Source: Cryptomeria japonica
Lineage: Eukaryota; Streptophyta; Pinopsida; Cupressales; Cupressaceae
Assembly (NCBI RefSeq): GCF_030272615.1
Contig: NC_081415.1
Span: forward strand, 366,431,667 to 366,495,666
Length of the DNA: 64,000 bases
Direction: 5' to 3'
Positions 33,240 through 43,193 of this stretch are shown here, in pieces. The position numbers and the translations under genes are program-made. Numbering within the stretch: the stretch's first letter is position 1; the number at the start of each line of letters is the position of its first letter. The notes under the pieces were generated by a model. It was not told the DNA's origin, searched no databases, and worked only from the letters and a program-made list of their open reading frames with translations.

Positions 33240-34443
33240 TGTACTATCATAAAATTGTTACCCATGCAATTTGAACCATATTTTGGGTCCACACCTTGGC
33301 GATGACATCTTCTTCCCTAACCGAGACCTATTTTTGCATTTCCAATCCTTCAACCTTCCTCCTTCATGTCCTGTGTCTTCTCTAGACCCTTTCTAGGCCC
33401 TAAAATAGGGCAGGATAGGGGCATGGCACCCCTTTCCCCCTAAGATAGGGGCGTGGTGCCCTTGTCCTCACCTCTTAGGGTGGCCCTATGTTTGGTCTGC
33501 CCGGTCTCCTATGCATTATTTGTCTTTGGGGTTTTCAAATCCTCTTTTTTGGCCTTCGGTGGTTGAAAATTAATCCTTGAGGAATGTATAAAAAGGAATT
33601 CAATACCCTCATTCATGGATGGATGGACAATGAAAAGATAGATAAAGAGGATAAGGAGAAGATACAATATTTCAAGGTCATCATCAAGAATTCAAGCATT
33701 CGAGTCTTCTTCATTCATCCATTGGGGAAACATTACAACATCCATTTTCAAGCATGTGTGTGTGTTAGGGTTTTGTCATGTTACATGTCATTTCATACAA
33801 CATTTATGGTTACATTCAAGAAGAAAAGCAATCATCATCAACAAGTTGCAGATCTACAAGGTATACATCTCCATTGTTTACATTCAAGCATTTGCAATTA
33901 CTTTCTTTCAAGGTTGATACCTCAATCGGGGTTTGACTAAGGCAAACCCCTATCCACAACCATTCTCCCTCTCTCTTTTTTGTGTAGGTTGCAGGTGCAT
34001 AGCTATAATTGTAGGTTTGGGATTCATTTGCAAAGACAAAAGAACCCTTTTCATTTCACAGATTTTGTGGTGGACCATGTACAATCCCACCACGGTCTTG
34101 ATGAATTTTCTCCAAATTTGTAAGGCAGATCCACATTAGTCTAATTAGCTCAGATTCAAAGTTACAACACGATCCCAAACTGGTAGCTCCTCATTTCACT
34201 CATTTCCTCTCTATTTTCTACATAGTCAACAAGTCAACTTTCTCATTTACAAAAGAGGGTAAATCACACATCAACCGCTTGCAATCCACTCAAAATTCAC
34301 ATCCTTGTTTCCCTCGGATTTGGATCTGGCAAATTCAAGCCCCTCTTTTGAATGTAAAGTTCCTCCCAAGTGAAAATAATCCTAGTGGCTTACTTTCTCT
34401 TTCCTAGGTGGGGAGTCACTAGGATCCAATTTTCCACTTTACA
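33240..34443 (+). repeat. 5' LTR of the LARD-like gypsy element
   Basis: 1204 bp. TATA-like 'TATAAAAAGGAATTC' near 33586. It keeps a ~31-bp segment (around 33440) that the 3' LTR lost between short 'ATAGGGGCGTGGTGCCC'-like repeats. Confidence 0.9.
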
Positions 34444-34446
34444 TTT

Positions 34447-34460
34447 TGGTGAACCCGACG
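34447..34460 (+). other. Primer-binding site of the LARD-like gypsy element
   Basis: TGGTGAACCCGACG, three bases after the LTR end. It would pair with a tRNA 3' end reading ...TTCACCA; which tRNA I cannot say. Confidence 0.6.
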
Positions 34461-35413
34461 TCTTACACATTAATTCTGATTTCTTATTATTAGATCTGAT
34501 TAATTGCAATTTGAATTCCAAAATTTCATTTTCAAGTTTGATCTATTTGCAAATTTTAGAGGTTAATTGCATAAAAACCCTAATTTTTCATTTTGAGCAA
34601 ATTAAGCTTGTGAGGTGTAAAATTTTAATTACTTATTTCAGATCTGATTTTTCTTTCAAAATTGTAATTCAAATTAGTCTCTTTATTCTGAAAATTCAGT
34701 GGTTAAATCATAACACCCTAATTTTTAAGATTCTTTGATTTTTGACCTTTGACTGCAAGTTTGAGTGATCTAGACATCTCCAAATCGGCTGTTTTTTTTT
34801 ATTTCACATTAAAATCATAATCTCTATCATCCCTAAAAATTTCAAAAAAGTTGGTCAGACCGTGTGTGTTCCTACCACGATCCTCAACTTTTTTCTTGAA
34901 ATTTCGAGAAACGGAATTGACTTTATTTTTTTTTCTCAGATTTAGAAAATCAGCGTACTTTATCAATTTCAACACTCTCTAAGGTCAAACACAAATTCAA
35001 AATTCATCCAATTCACATCTTAAAATTAATTTTCATAAAAAGGTCCTAATTTTAGATCTGCTTTTCCAGCAAATTCAGATTTCACTTAGGATACTTTTAA
35101 TGGCAATTAATAAATTGGATTTAATTTCTCTTTCACATGTGATTACATTAATTTTTGCATATATTTATCATGTGCCAGATAGAGTTTCTTCCATTTCCTC
35201 CTGCTTCTCTTTCTTCATAGCACTTGATCATATTGTGTTGTTAGGATTTCCAAATTATTTTCTTTTCAATTAGATCTCAAAGCTTTCATGTATCATTTAT
35301 GTTGCATTATGGTGATGTTAACAAAATGTATTTCCTATGTTAATCACCTTAAAGCTTTTGTAGATTCTTAATTTTAAATTCATAACCATTGTACCTCTCC
35401 TAGGGTATCTTGT

Positions 35414-36349
35414 GTGAAAGAAATGAGATCTAATGCTTTACCCAATGATCTTTCTACAAGAGAGCAAGCATTGGAAAGTAATATGGATCCCTCTTCTTCT
35501 TCTAAACATACCCTTGAGCAAGGGGGGCAATATGAAAACATCAACATTCTTACATCTTTAGATCCTCCTTATTCTCCTAAGACCTATCTTCAACATCAAA
35601 TTCTATGTAGAGAGGATGGTGTCATGCATTTTATTCATGACCTTTCTCCTCACAAAGAAATCACTACAAATGAGCTTTTAGATGATGAAGATGTTCTTCC
35701 CCAATCTTCCAAAAAGGATAATATTGATAAAGGAAAAGAGATTCTCACTTCACATGATACTCCTCCTTCATATACAAATCCTTTTTTGCCTCCTTACACA
35801 TCAGATTTCAAAAAAATTAATGATCATGATCATGTTCCTTCATCTATCCAATTGCAACATTCTTATAGTCATGGCTTTCATATAATTACAAAACAAGGTT
35901 TTAAACGACAAGGAATTGGGAAATTTGAGAATGGAATTTGTGTACCTATTAATCCTCCTACACAAACTACTACAAGAGGACTAGGAAGTGGTACCCCTCT
36001 TTCTATGGATGAATTCCTTAGGCTTCAAAACTTTAAAGATTACCTTCAAAAACAACAAATCAAGAGAGCCCGCAAGAATGCTTCTTCTTCAAAGCATCCT
36101 TTTTGTTTATTTCATCAAACCCATGACCATAATGCTGATGATTGCCTTGATTTTCAAAAATCTATTCAAGATGGCATAGATAGTGGCAAAATTAGAATTG
36201 TGGATGATGAAATTTCTTCTCCTAACAAACCCTCTTCTTCATGGCACAATGATATTTACCATCCTGACAAGTTAGCTACAAGAATCTATTGGAAGTTGAA
36301 ATATGACAAGAATGTTTCCTTTCCTCAAAATAAAAAACAAAAATATTAA
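35414..36349 (+). CDS. G-patch/zinc-knuckle protein of the LARD-like gypsy element
   Basis: A fully open 311-codon ORF. The N-terminal half is Ser/Pro/Asp-rich. At about residues 155-195 is a G-patch-like segment ('QGFKRQGIGKFENGICVPIN' then 'TRGLGSG'), an RNA-binding module found between protease and reverse transcriptase in some plant Ty3/gypsy elements. At about 225-250 is 'CLFHQTHDHNADDCLDFQKS', a C-x2-H-x4-H-x4-C knuckle. The lack of stops contrasts with the other ORFs here and suggests recent activity or constraint. Pol is absent, so the element would depend on a partner. Confidence 0.65.
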   Translation: MKEMRSNALPNDLSTREQALESNMDPSSSSKHTLEQGGQYENINILTSLDPPYSPKTYLQHQILCREDGVMHFIHDLSPHKEITTNELLDDEDVLPQSSKKDNIDKGKEILTSHDTPPSYTNPFLPPYTSDFKKINDHDHVPSSIQLQHSYSHGFHIITKQGFKRQGIGKFENGICVPINPPTQTTTRGLGSGTPLSMDEFLRLQNFKDYLQKQQIKRARKNASSSKHPFCLFHQTHDHNADDCLDFQKSIQDGIDSGKIRIVDDEISSPNKPSSSWHNDIYHPDKLATRIYWKLKYDKNVSFPQNKKQKY

Positions 36350-39000
36350 GCAAGTGAAAGGTATTGAATATTCCATTTTTCATGATTTATATTCACATTC
36401 TCTTGGAAAATGTTATGTATTTAAGAAATTTGTTCAACTACAATATGATCTTGCGCACATTTGTCTCACAACAGATCTAATTGTTGTTCTTGGTAAAAAA
36501 CATAGTGCCTTAGCACTTCTTTTCCCTTCATGTTTCTCTTCACCCTATGGCATAATTAGCCCATTTAATGCAGGCTCTTTATCATTAATGTTGATATTGT
36601 TTCACTTTAGCATAATTTGGGGCAGCAACATGAAGTACATTTTTTTCTTTTTCTTTACATTTATCTCTATCTTTGTGCAAAATTCATTATTAGATCTCTT
36701 TTCTTGCATAGGGTTATTCTTATGTGAGCATACAATTGTCCTTTGGTTTTCCTCTTTGCTTGGAGAGGGGCATCTTTAATGAGTACTGTACTTCTTCTCT
36801 TTTTTGGAAATCTTACCTCTTCTATGGTTTCGATTATTTGTATGTATGATATGTCCCTTAGCAGGGAATGATCTCTTTATAAGTATGTATCCCTTCCTTG
36901 AAAGGATTTATTCCACTAGGATGCCATATCACTTGAAACTAATCACCATCAGAAAATGTGTAATGTTTCTCCTTGTTCTCCTCACTTGGGGGGCAAGTAT
37001 TTTCGATCCTTTCCCTTTTCTTTCTTATCATTATTTCCTTTAGGGGCTGCATTTTTCATATGTGATTATCATGTATTACAATGGTATGGTTTTATGATTA
37101 ATCTCCCTTGGGGAATATATGATGATTTTTCTCTCTTCTTTTCGAAGATTACCACTTCTTGAGACATGTATTTTACATTTACTAATGTCTTTTCTTGAAT
37201 ATGTTCATGTAAGTTCATTGCACATTTGCTTATGTTTAATCTCTCTCTAGATTGTGTAAGCTCTTCTCATTGTCCCATTAGCTTGGGGGAAAATGATCCT
37301 TCTCTCTCTCTTTCTCTAGGGAACCACTTTTTCCTATTAAGTGGATGGTGTGAGTTCTATTACTTGATGTCATTTCTTGTGTTGAAATGTTGTTGTTCAC
37401 TCAAGGATTCTCTCTTACACAAGAGGTGTTAGTCCTTGACTATGACCTCTTTTACACTTGGTAATGTACTTCTATGATAAATTCACCCATCCCTCTAGGG
37501 CTAAGAGTGAGTCATCCCTCATTAAGAATCCCTTTCACCTAGAAATAGGAGGAAGGATTGCATTCTTTTTCTTTCATTTTCTTGTTCTAGAAGATGTTAT
37601 ATTTTTCTAAGACAACTCCTCTTGTGGGTAGATATCTTTTGAACAAAGATCTCTTCTCCTCCAAGGATCACCTTTACACTTACAGTAAGATATCTCTTTT
37701 CAACTATCTTATCCTTGCATGAAGAGTATTCCATCTCTTTCTTAGATTTATGACATTGTTGCATAGCAGATCTCTTCTTTGTGATGAAGGTAAGTATCCT
37801 TGTTCTTCTTTCCTTAAGATATCAACATCAACCTATGTTGACATCTTAAGGGAGGGGGCACCCACATTTCTCCTTTGTACTATACTTATCTCATTCATTG
37901 TACAGTAGGACATTCTTGGAACCAGAGGGAAGCCTCTTAGAGAAAGATTTCATCACTTTTCTTGTACAGTGGGTCATTCTTGGAACTAGAGGGAAACCTC
38001 TTAGAGAAAGATGTCATCACTTTTTGTATAGTGGGTCATTCTCGGAACTAGAGCATGATTTCTTAGAGCGAGATGTCTTCACTTATTCTTTCTCTTGTAT
38101 AGTAGGTCATTCTTGGAACCAGAGGGAAACCTCTTAGAGAAAGATGTCGTCACTTTTCTCTTGTACAGTGGGTCATTCTCGAAACCAGAGCATGATCTCT
38201 TAGAGAGAGATGATGCCACTTTTCTTTTATGCAGGGTGATTATTCTCAGAACCAGGGCACAAACTCTCAGAGCGGGCTATCACACCTTTGTTGACACTTG
38301 TACTATACATTCTATATAGGTTGTAGTGTACTCGAGTATAGACTCCTATGAGGCACTTCAAACCTCACTTGCACACACACGCATGAGGTTGAGTGGAACT
38401 AACAGTGTTCTCACTCTCTACCTTTACATGGATCACCTAGACAGGCTCTAGGGGCAATATTTTCCATGTCCTTCTCTCCATGGATCACCTAGTTTTAGGG
38501 GCGAGATGTCCATGGTTTCTTTCTTCTTTGCCTTTTTTCTCATGGATCACCAAAGTGTGTATTCATGTTCTCTCTCTTCTTCCTCTCATGAACTCATAGT
38601 TTTACTATTGATAGTTGATGGATGATGTTATCTTTGCTCTTTTATGTGATCGCTCATGTTTATGTGATGGCATTGGTCTTTGTGTCCTGATTAGTTATTG
38701 AGACATATGAGATAGAGATGTCTTCAACTAGTTAGTTTTTCATCTTGTGTCTTGTGTCTTGTGTCTTGTTCTTGTCATGTGGCTTTTTGCACTTTGCCTT
38801 TGCTTTGTGTGTCTTGTGCCTTTTTTGTTTTGTGTGCTCTTCCATATGTTGGCGTGAGTTGAGACCCTAAGATTGGGCACTTTTTTCTCCTCAATATTAG
38901 TGGTGTCTTATACTCCTTGTGGTATTTCTCTACATCTCTCATCTTCATCTCTCTCTTTTCTTCTACTTTACCAATAGTAGTGGCTTAAGCCATACTCCCA
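36350..39000 (+). other. Non-coding interior of the LARD-like gypsy element
   Basis: 2.6 kb of T-rich sequence without supported coding potential. The open stretches read as hydrophobic, T-rich translations. It includes the tandem array at 37900-38290 and ends with the polypurine tract. Confidence 0.6.
37900..38290 (+). repeat. Six-unit tandem array, ~65-bp period
   Basis: Units start near 37900, 37964, 38026, 38097, 38163 and 38229. Consensus features: 'GTACAGTGGGTCATTCT', 'GGAACCAGAG', 'CTCTTAGAGAAAGATGTC' and 'CACTTTTCTT'. 'TTCTTGGAACCAGAGG' suggests a small inverted repeat with 'CTCTTAGAG' in each unit. Confidence 0.9.
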
Positions 39001-39017
39001 CTAAAGTGGGGGCTAAA
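39001..39017 (+). other. Polypurine tract of the LARD-like gypsy element
   Basis: CTAAAGTGGGGGCTAAA directly before TGTAGTGTC of the right LTR. Identical in core to G1's tract. Confidence 0.85.
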
Positions 39018-40190
39018 TGTAGTGTCATAAAATTGCAACCCATGCAATTTTAACCACATTTTGGGTCCACACCTTGGAAATGACATCTTCTTCCCTAACC
39101 AAGACCTATTTCTGCATTTCCAACCCTTCACTCTTCCTCCTTCATGTCCTGTGTCTGCTCTAGACCCTATCTGAGCCTGAAAATAGGGTAGGATAGGGGT
39201 GTGGTGCCCCTATCCTCACCTCTTAGGGTAGCCCTATGTTCGGTCTGCTTGGCCTCCTATGAATTATTTGTCTTTGGGGTTTGCAACTCCTCTTTGTCGA
39301 CCTTCGTTGGTTGAAAATTAATCTTTGAGGAAATGTATAAAAAGGAATTCAATACCCTCATTCATGGACAGATTGACAATGGAAAGACAGATAAAGAGCA
39401 TAAGGTGAAGATGCAAGATTTCAAGATCATCATCAAGCATTCAAGCATTCAAGTCTTCTTCATTCATCCATTGGGGCAACATTACAACATTCATTTGCAA
39501 GAATGTGTGTGTTAGGGTTTTATAATGTTGCATGCCATTTCATACAACATTTGTGGTTACATTAAAGAAGCAAAGAAATCATCATCAACAAGTTGCAAAT
39601 CTACAAGGTATACATCTCCATTGTTTACATTCAAGCATTTGTAATTACTTTCTTTCAAGGTTGATTCCTCAACCAGGGTTTGACTGAGGCAAACCCCTAT
39701 CCACAACCATTCTCCCTCTTTTTTCTATGTGTAGGTTGCAGGAACATAGCTATAGTTGTAGGTTTGGGATTCATTTGTAGAGACGGAAGAACCCTTTTCA
39801 TTTCACGGATTTTGTGGTGGACCATGTACATTCCCACCATGGCCCCAACGAATTTTCTCCAAATTTGCAGGGCAGATCCACATCAGTCTAATTATCTTAG
39901 ATCTGAAGTTATAACACGATCCCAAACTGGTAGCTCCTCATTTCACTCATTTCCTCTCTCTTTTCCGCATAGTCAACAAGTCAACTTTCTCATTTACAAA
40001 AGAGGGTAAATCATACATCAACCACTTACAATCCACTCAGAATTCACATCCTTGTTTCCCTCGGATTTGGATCTAGTGGATTCAAGCCCTTCTTTTGAAT
40101 GTAAAGTTCCTCCCAAGTGAAAATCATCCTAGTGGCTTCCTTTCTCTCTCCTAGGCGGGGAGTCACTAGAATCCAATTTTCCACTTTACA
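39018..40190 (+). repeat. 3' LTR of the LARD-like gypsy element
   Basis: 1173 bp, ends 'CCAATTTTCCACTTTACA'. Differs from the 5' LTR by many substitutions and the ~31-bp deletion. Confidence 0.9.
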
Positions 40191-40429
40191 AAAGGTTACG
40201 ACGGTAAATAAAGGGTCATCAGCAAAGGTTACGATGATAAAGGATGCAACGAGGTCGGAAGTTCGACATCTCCTCATCAAAAAAACATACTACGGGTGCA
40301 TAGAAATGTCCTATGTGGTGTCATCTGATTTTCGACGTGAAACTTGTCATCGGAATCACCGACAAAAAAATAGCGATGAATAAATACGTCCAAATTCTGA
40401 CATTTAGTTGTCTGAATTCCAACGAACGG
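40191..40429 (-). repeat. CACTA right subterminal repeats, outer part
   Basis: Continues the repeat broken at 33239 ('AAAGGTTACGACGGTAAATA'). Contains 'TTTTCGACGTGAAACTTGTC', 'CATCGGAATCACCGACAAAA' and 'GAATTCCAACGAACGG', which match the left subterminal motifs in inverse. Confidence 0.75.
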
Positions 40430-40460
40430 TCATCAAAAAATTGCTCCAAATGTACTATTG
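40430..40460 (-). repeat. CACTA right terminal inverted repeat
   Basis: On the minus strand CAATAGTACATTTGGAGC, then AATTTTTTGATGA. The third base of the CACTA terminus is mutated (C to A), which would be expected to impair excision. Confidence 0.87.
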
Positions 40461-40463
40461 CTT
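40461..40463. other. Target-site duplication of the CACTA element, right copy
   Basis: 'ctt', identical to 10161-10163. Confidence 0.85.
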
Positions 40464-41897
40464 CATCTATTTTATCGAGAATGATTTTATTGACTCTCTT
40501 CTTGCTTCTGAATCTATCATTTTCTATCTTTAACAATCTATCAACTTCAGCTTTAGAAATTACAGAAGACAAGTTGACTAATACATATTCATTTATTCTT
40601 TCATCTTCCAAACTGGATGTATGTCTGCTTGCATCCAAAATATCATACAATACCTTTGGAATCATAGATGACAACTCTATCAAGTCTTTTCTATAAGTAT
40701 TCATATAATGTACAATTGCTTCCTCTTTAGCTCTTTGATCATTATCATCATAGTTTACATAATATATAGGTACATTCTTCAAATTACCCTCCTTTAGCAT
40801 TTCATCAATTATTTCATTTAATGGCATTGGGGGCACAACATCATAAGTACCTTCTACCTTGTCGGACTTCAGAGCTTCATCCAATTCAAACTTTTGCTTC
40901 TTGCTTGCTCTGGCTCTACCAGATGGCTCAACTTCTATCCTTGGCTTCTTGGTCAGCTGGGCTCCACTGGATTGAGGCTTATTTAATACCCTAACATAGG
41001 TAGCTATCTTCTTCACCTCTTGCACTACTTCATCAGACTATGTCTCTATATTTTCAGCAGTGGCTACAACATATTCCCTTTGTGGCTTCTCCTTCTTCCT
41101 TTTCTCAACTCCACTGGTTGACTTGGCTAGTGGCTTGGGTGGAGGGATAGGCTTCTAAGCACCAGAGGTAGGTGCTGAATTGGTTGGCTTGGGAGGAGTT
41201 GAGGTTGATTTTGTCTGCTTAGGATTTACAATGTCCTCCTCCTTCAGTATATTATGTTCCCTAGCCCTTTGAATGACTTATGTTGTTATTCCCATTTGTT
41301 ATGCAAGTTCTTCAACCTCTTTTCTGACCTTCTTCCTTGCAGGCTCAATGAATTTCTTGTGTGGGTATAGATCCTTCTCCTTGTAGGTATCGAACCTCTC
41401 TTCCTTCTCATCTACCACTTTACTCAAAAGATGTTGTGCGTAAGAATCAAGAGTATTTCCATCTACTTCATACCCCATGGGCATGGTCTAAACTGTTCTA
41501 GGTTATGCTGCCTCCATCTGGCATTCATCTTTGTCTATCATAAAGCATAAGGTATCTTCATATTTTTTAATAATGTCTTTTGGGATCCTTTCACTTCTTT
41601 GCATCATTGCTTGAAATGATTGGAAGTAACCCCACAAAGTATATTTATGTGTTACTACATCACCTAAATCTTGCAAACCTTCCTTAATTTGGACTGCCAC
41701 CGGTTTATCATAAGCTCGGTGTACTTTTCCTATACTAGGGATTTAATTCAAAAAGTAAAGTGCCAAACAAACAATTAGAGGACCGAACTTGAAAATATGT
41801 TTTTTATCTTGTTTGATCTTCTTCAGATTGCTCATTAGCTCACTAAGAAGCACTCCACACAAATCATATCTTTTGTCCTCTTTGAGCATTTGATAGG
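40464..41897 (-). pseudogene. Z1 long ORF, N-terminal and middle part
   Basis: Read leftward from the Tat1 LTR edge, the product aligns with the Z2 ORF in order: 'IFKFGPLIVCLALYFLN' with 'KFKFGQLLIGLFFYFQN'; 'WGYFQSFQAMMQRSERIPKD' with the 'YFNEFLKKMSMRLRLPED' block; 'MGYEVDGNTLDSYAQHLLSK' with 'MSYEVNYDLLIGYINNLLAS'; and 'KDLIELSSMIPKVLYDILDA' with 'HDLEKNISNSLYTILLNKWE'. The open block 41025-40321 is 234 codons but its last part is CACTA sequence. It ends at the CACTA duplication and continues at 10163. The N-terminus and gag were removed by the Tat1 junction at 41898. Confidence 0.78.
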
Positions 41898-43171
41898 TGT
41901 AATACCCTAAAAATGGCCATCTAAACCATGGGCCCCTAATCTTGACAACATCACCAAGGTCCTAACCAAAGGCAATTAAATCAACCTTGAGCACCTAATT
42001 AATTAATTCTTCAATCATTAATGTTATACAGTAAGTTAATCACTCTATATTAATAAAATATTTATTTAATTGATTAAATCATTCCAAGTAAATCATTTTG
42101 ATCAATTATCCTATTTTTTTAATTAAATATCCTAGCATATTTAATTAATAAATAAATTTGCCATTTAATCATAAAAAATGAATTAATTACAAAAAAAAGG
42201 AATTAATTTACAAAGAGAGATTTATCACAAAAATGGGAATTAATTTGCAAAAGAAAGAGTTAAATTGAAAAGAAAAGAAAATAATTAAATTGAAAGGAGA
42301 AATCAAACTTTAGATATTTATTTTTCTAAAATTGAGATAACTTGGAAAATCAAAAAAAACAATTAAATTGAATTAATCATTTTTCTTTGAAATTAAGACT
42401 CGAAGCTTTGAAAAATAAGTTCACTTGCATTGAAAAGGATTTTTCTAAATAAAAATCTTGAGAGAATAAAAAAAAATGCATGGAATCACCTATTTTTATC
42501 TCAAGTGCATGGAATCAACTAAATTTAATCTCCAATGCAAACTCGAACTTATATTCTGAATGCATTTCAATCAAGCTATAATTGGAATCTATCTCAAGAT
42601 TAACTGAATCTGATCTCTCAATTATTTCAATTATCCTAAATTGTGCTTTTTCTTGAATAATCTCAACCGCTCATTATTAATCAATCTTGACTGTTGGACT
42701 CTCTTTTGAGTCTCTATAAATTCAACCTTCATCTCTCATTCAAAACACCCTGGAAATTTATTGGTATTATGCAGTTTTTTCTCTAGACTCATTGAAGATA
42801 TTGTGCTTTGAGATTATTGCATCTTAGTTTATATTTTTGCATATTTAGTTTAATTATGATTGCTTGATTTCATCTAGCTTAGTATTCATTCATCTAGCTT
42901 AATATTCATTCATCTAGCTTAATCTTGCATCCATTTAGCTTAATTTTGTGCTCATATAGATTAAATCCTTCATCTTGGTGTAGTCTAGTCACTGGTATTA
43001 CTTAGACAAATCTGAGAGCAAGTCTATACTTGCATATTTTAGAAGGCAATAGGTCGATTTGTTATGGTTTTTATATTCATGATTATATTTGTCTAACCAT
43101 GCATGCAATGACTTAATTGAAGTGTTGTGTCTTACAACTTGCAGATACTTTATGCACTTTTCACACACACA
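41898..43171 (+). repeat. 5' LTR of Tat1
   Basis: Begins TGTAATACCCTAAAAATGG and ends CACACACA. AT-rich, with a TATA-like 'CTCTATAAATTCAACC' near 42713. The left edge falls exactly where Z1 coding similarity stops. The start resembles that of the truncated LTR at 58256. Confidence 0.75.
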
Positions 43172-43175
43172 TTTT

Positions 43176-43193
43176 TGGCGCCCACCATGGGGC
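43176..43193 (+). other. Tat1 primer-binding site
   Basis: 'TGGCGCCCACCATGGGGC' four bases after the LTR. This is the pattern seen after 5' LTRs of plant Tat/Ogre-type elements. A near-identical site is at 63668. Confidence 0.8.

Larger units (their letters stand above)
33240..40190 (+). mobile_element. Non-autonomous Ty3/gypsy-type LTR element (LARD-like)
   Basis: 6951 bp, flanked by a perfect 5-bp duplication 'aaagg' (33235-33239, 40191-40195). LTRs are 33240-34443 and 39018-40190, both TGTA...TTTACA. The polypurine tract AAAGTGGGGGCTAAA precedes the right LTR. The interior has one gag-like ORF with a G-patch and a zinc-knuckle-like motif, and 2.6 kb of non-coding sequence, with no protease, reverse transcriptase or integrase. 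It sits in the right subterminal region of the CACTA element. Confidence 0.9.
10164..40460. mobile_element. CACTA (En/Spm-type) DNA transposon carrying captured and unknown genes
   Basis: Left terminus CACTAGTACATTTGGAGC; right terminus, on the minus strand, CAATAGTACATTTGGAGC. Over the first 31 bp I see two mismatches. The element is flanked by a 3-bp duplication (ctt), and the host sequence on both sides is the same Z1 ORF, so both ends are well supported. It spans 30,297 bp. Removing Z2 (16449-23845) and the Ty3/gypsy element (33240-40190) with their 5-bp duplications leaves about 15.9 kb. Contents: subterminal repeats, SPT6 fragments, gene Y, and a SET/transposase-like pseudogene. I found no TNPD-type (Transposase_21) catalytic transposase, so it is probably non-autonomous or decayed. 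Confidence 0.85.

Noticed and set aside
36303-37432. Several hydrophobic plus-strand ORFs
   Set aside because: They overlap in different frames in T-rich sequence, which yields Phe/Leu/Ser-rich translations that look like membrane proteins by composition only.
37900-38290. Possible CRISPR-like array
   Set aside because: The units are contiguous degenerate tandem repeats without unique spacers, in a eukaryotic retroelement.
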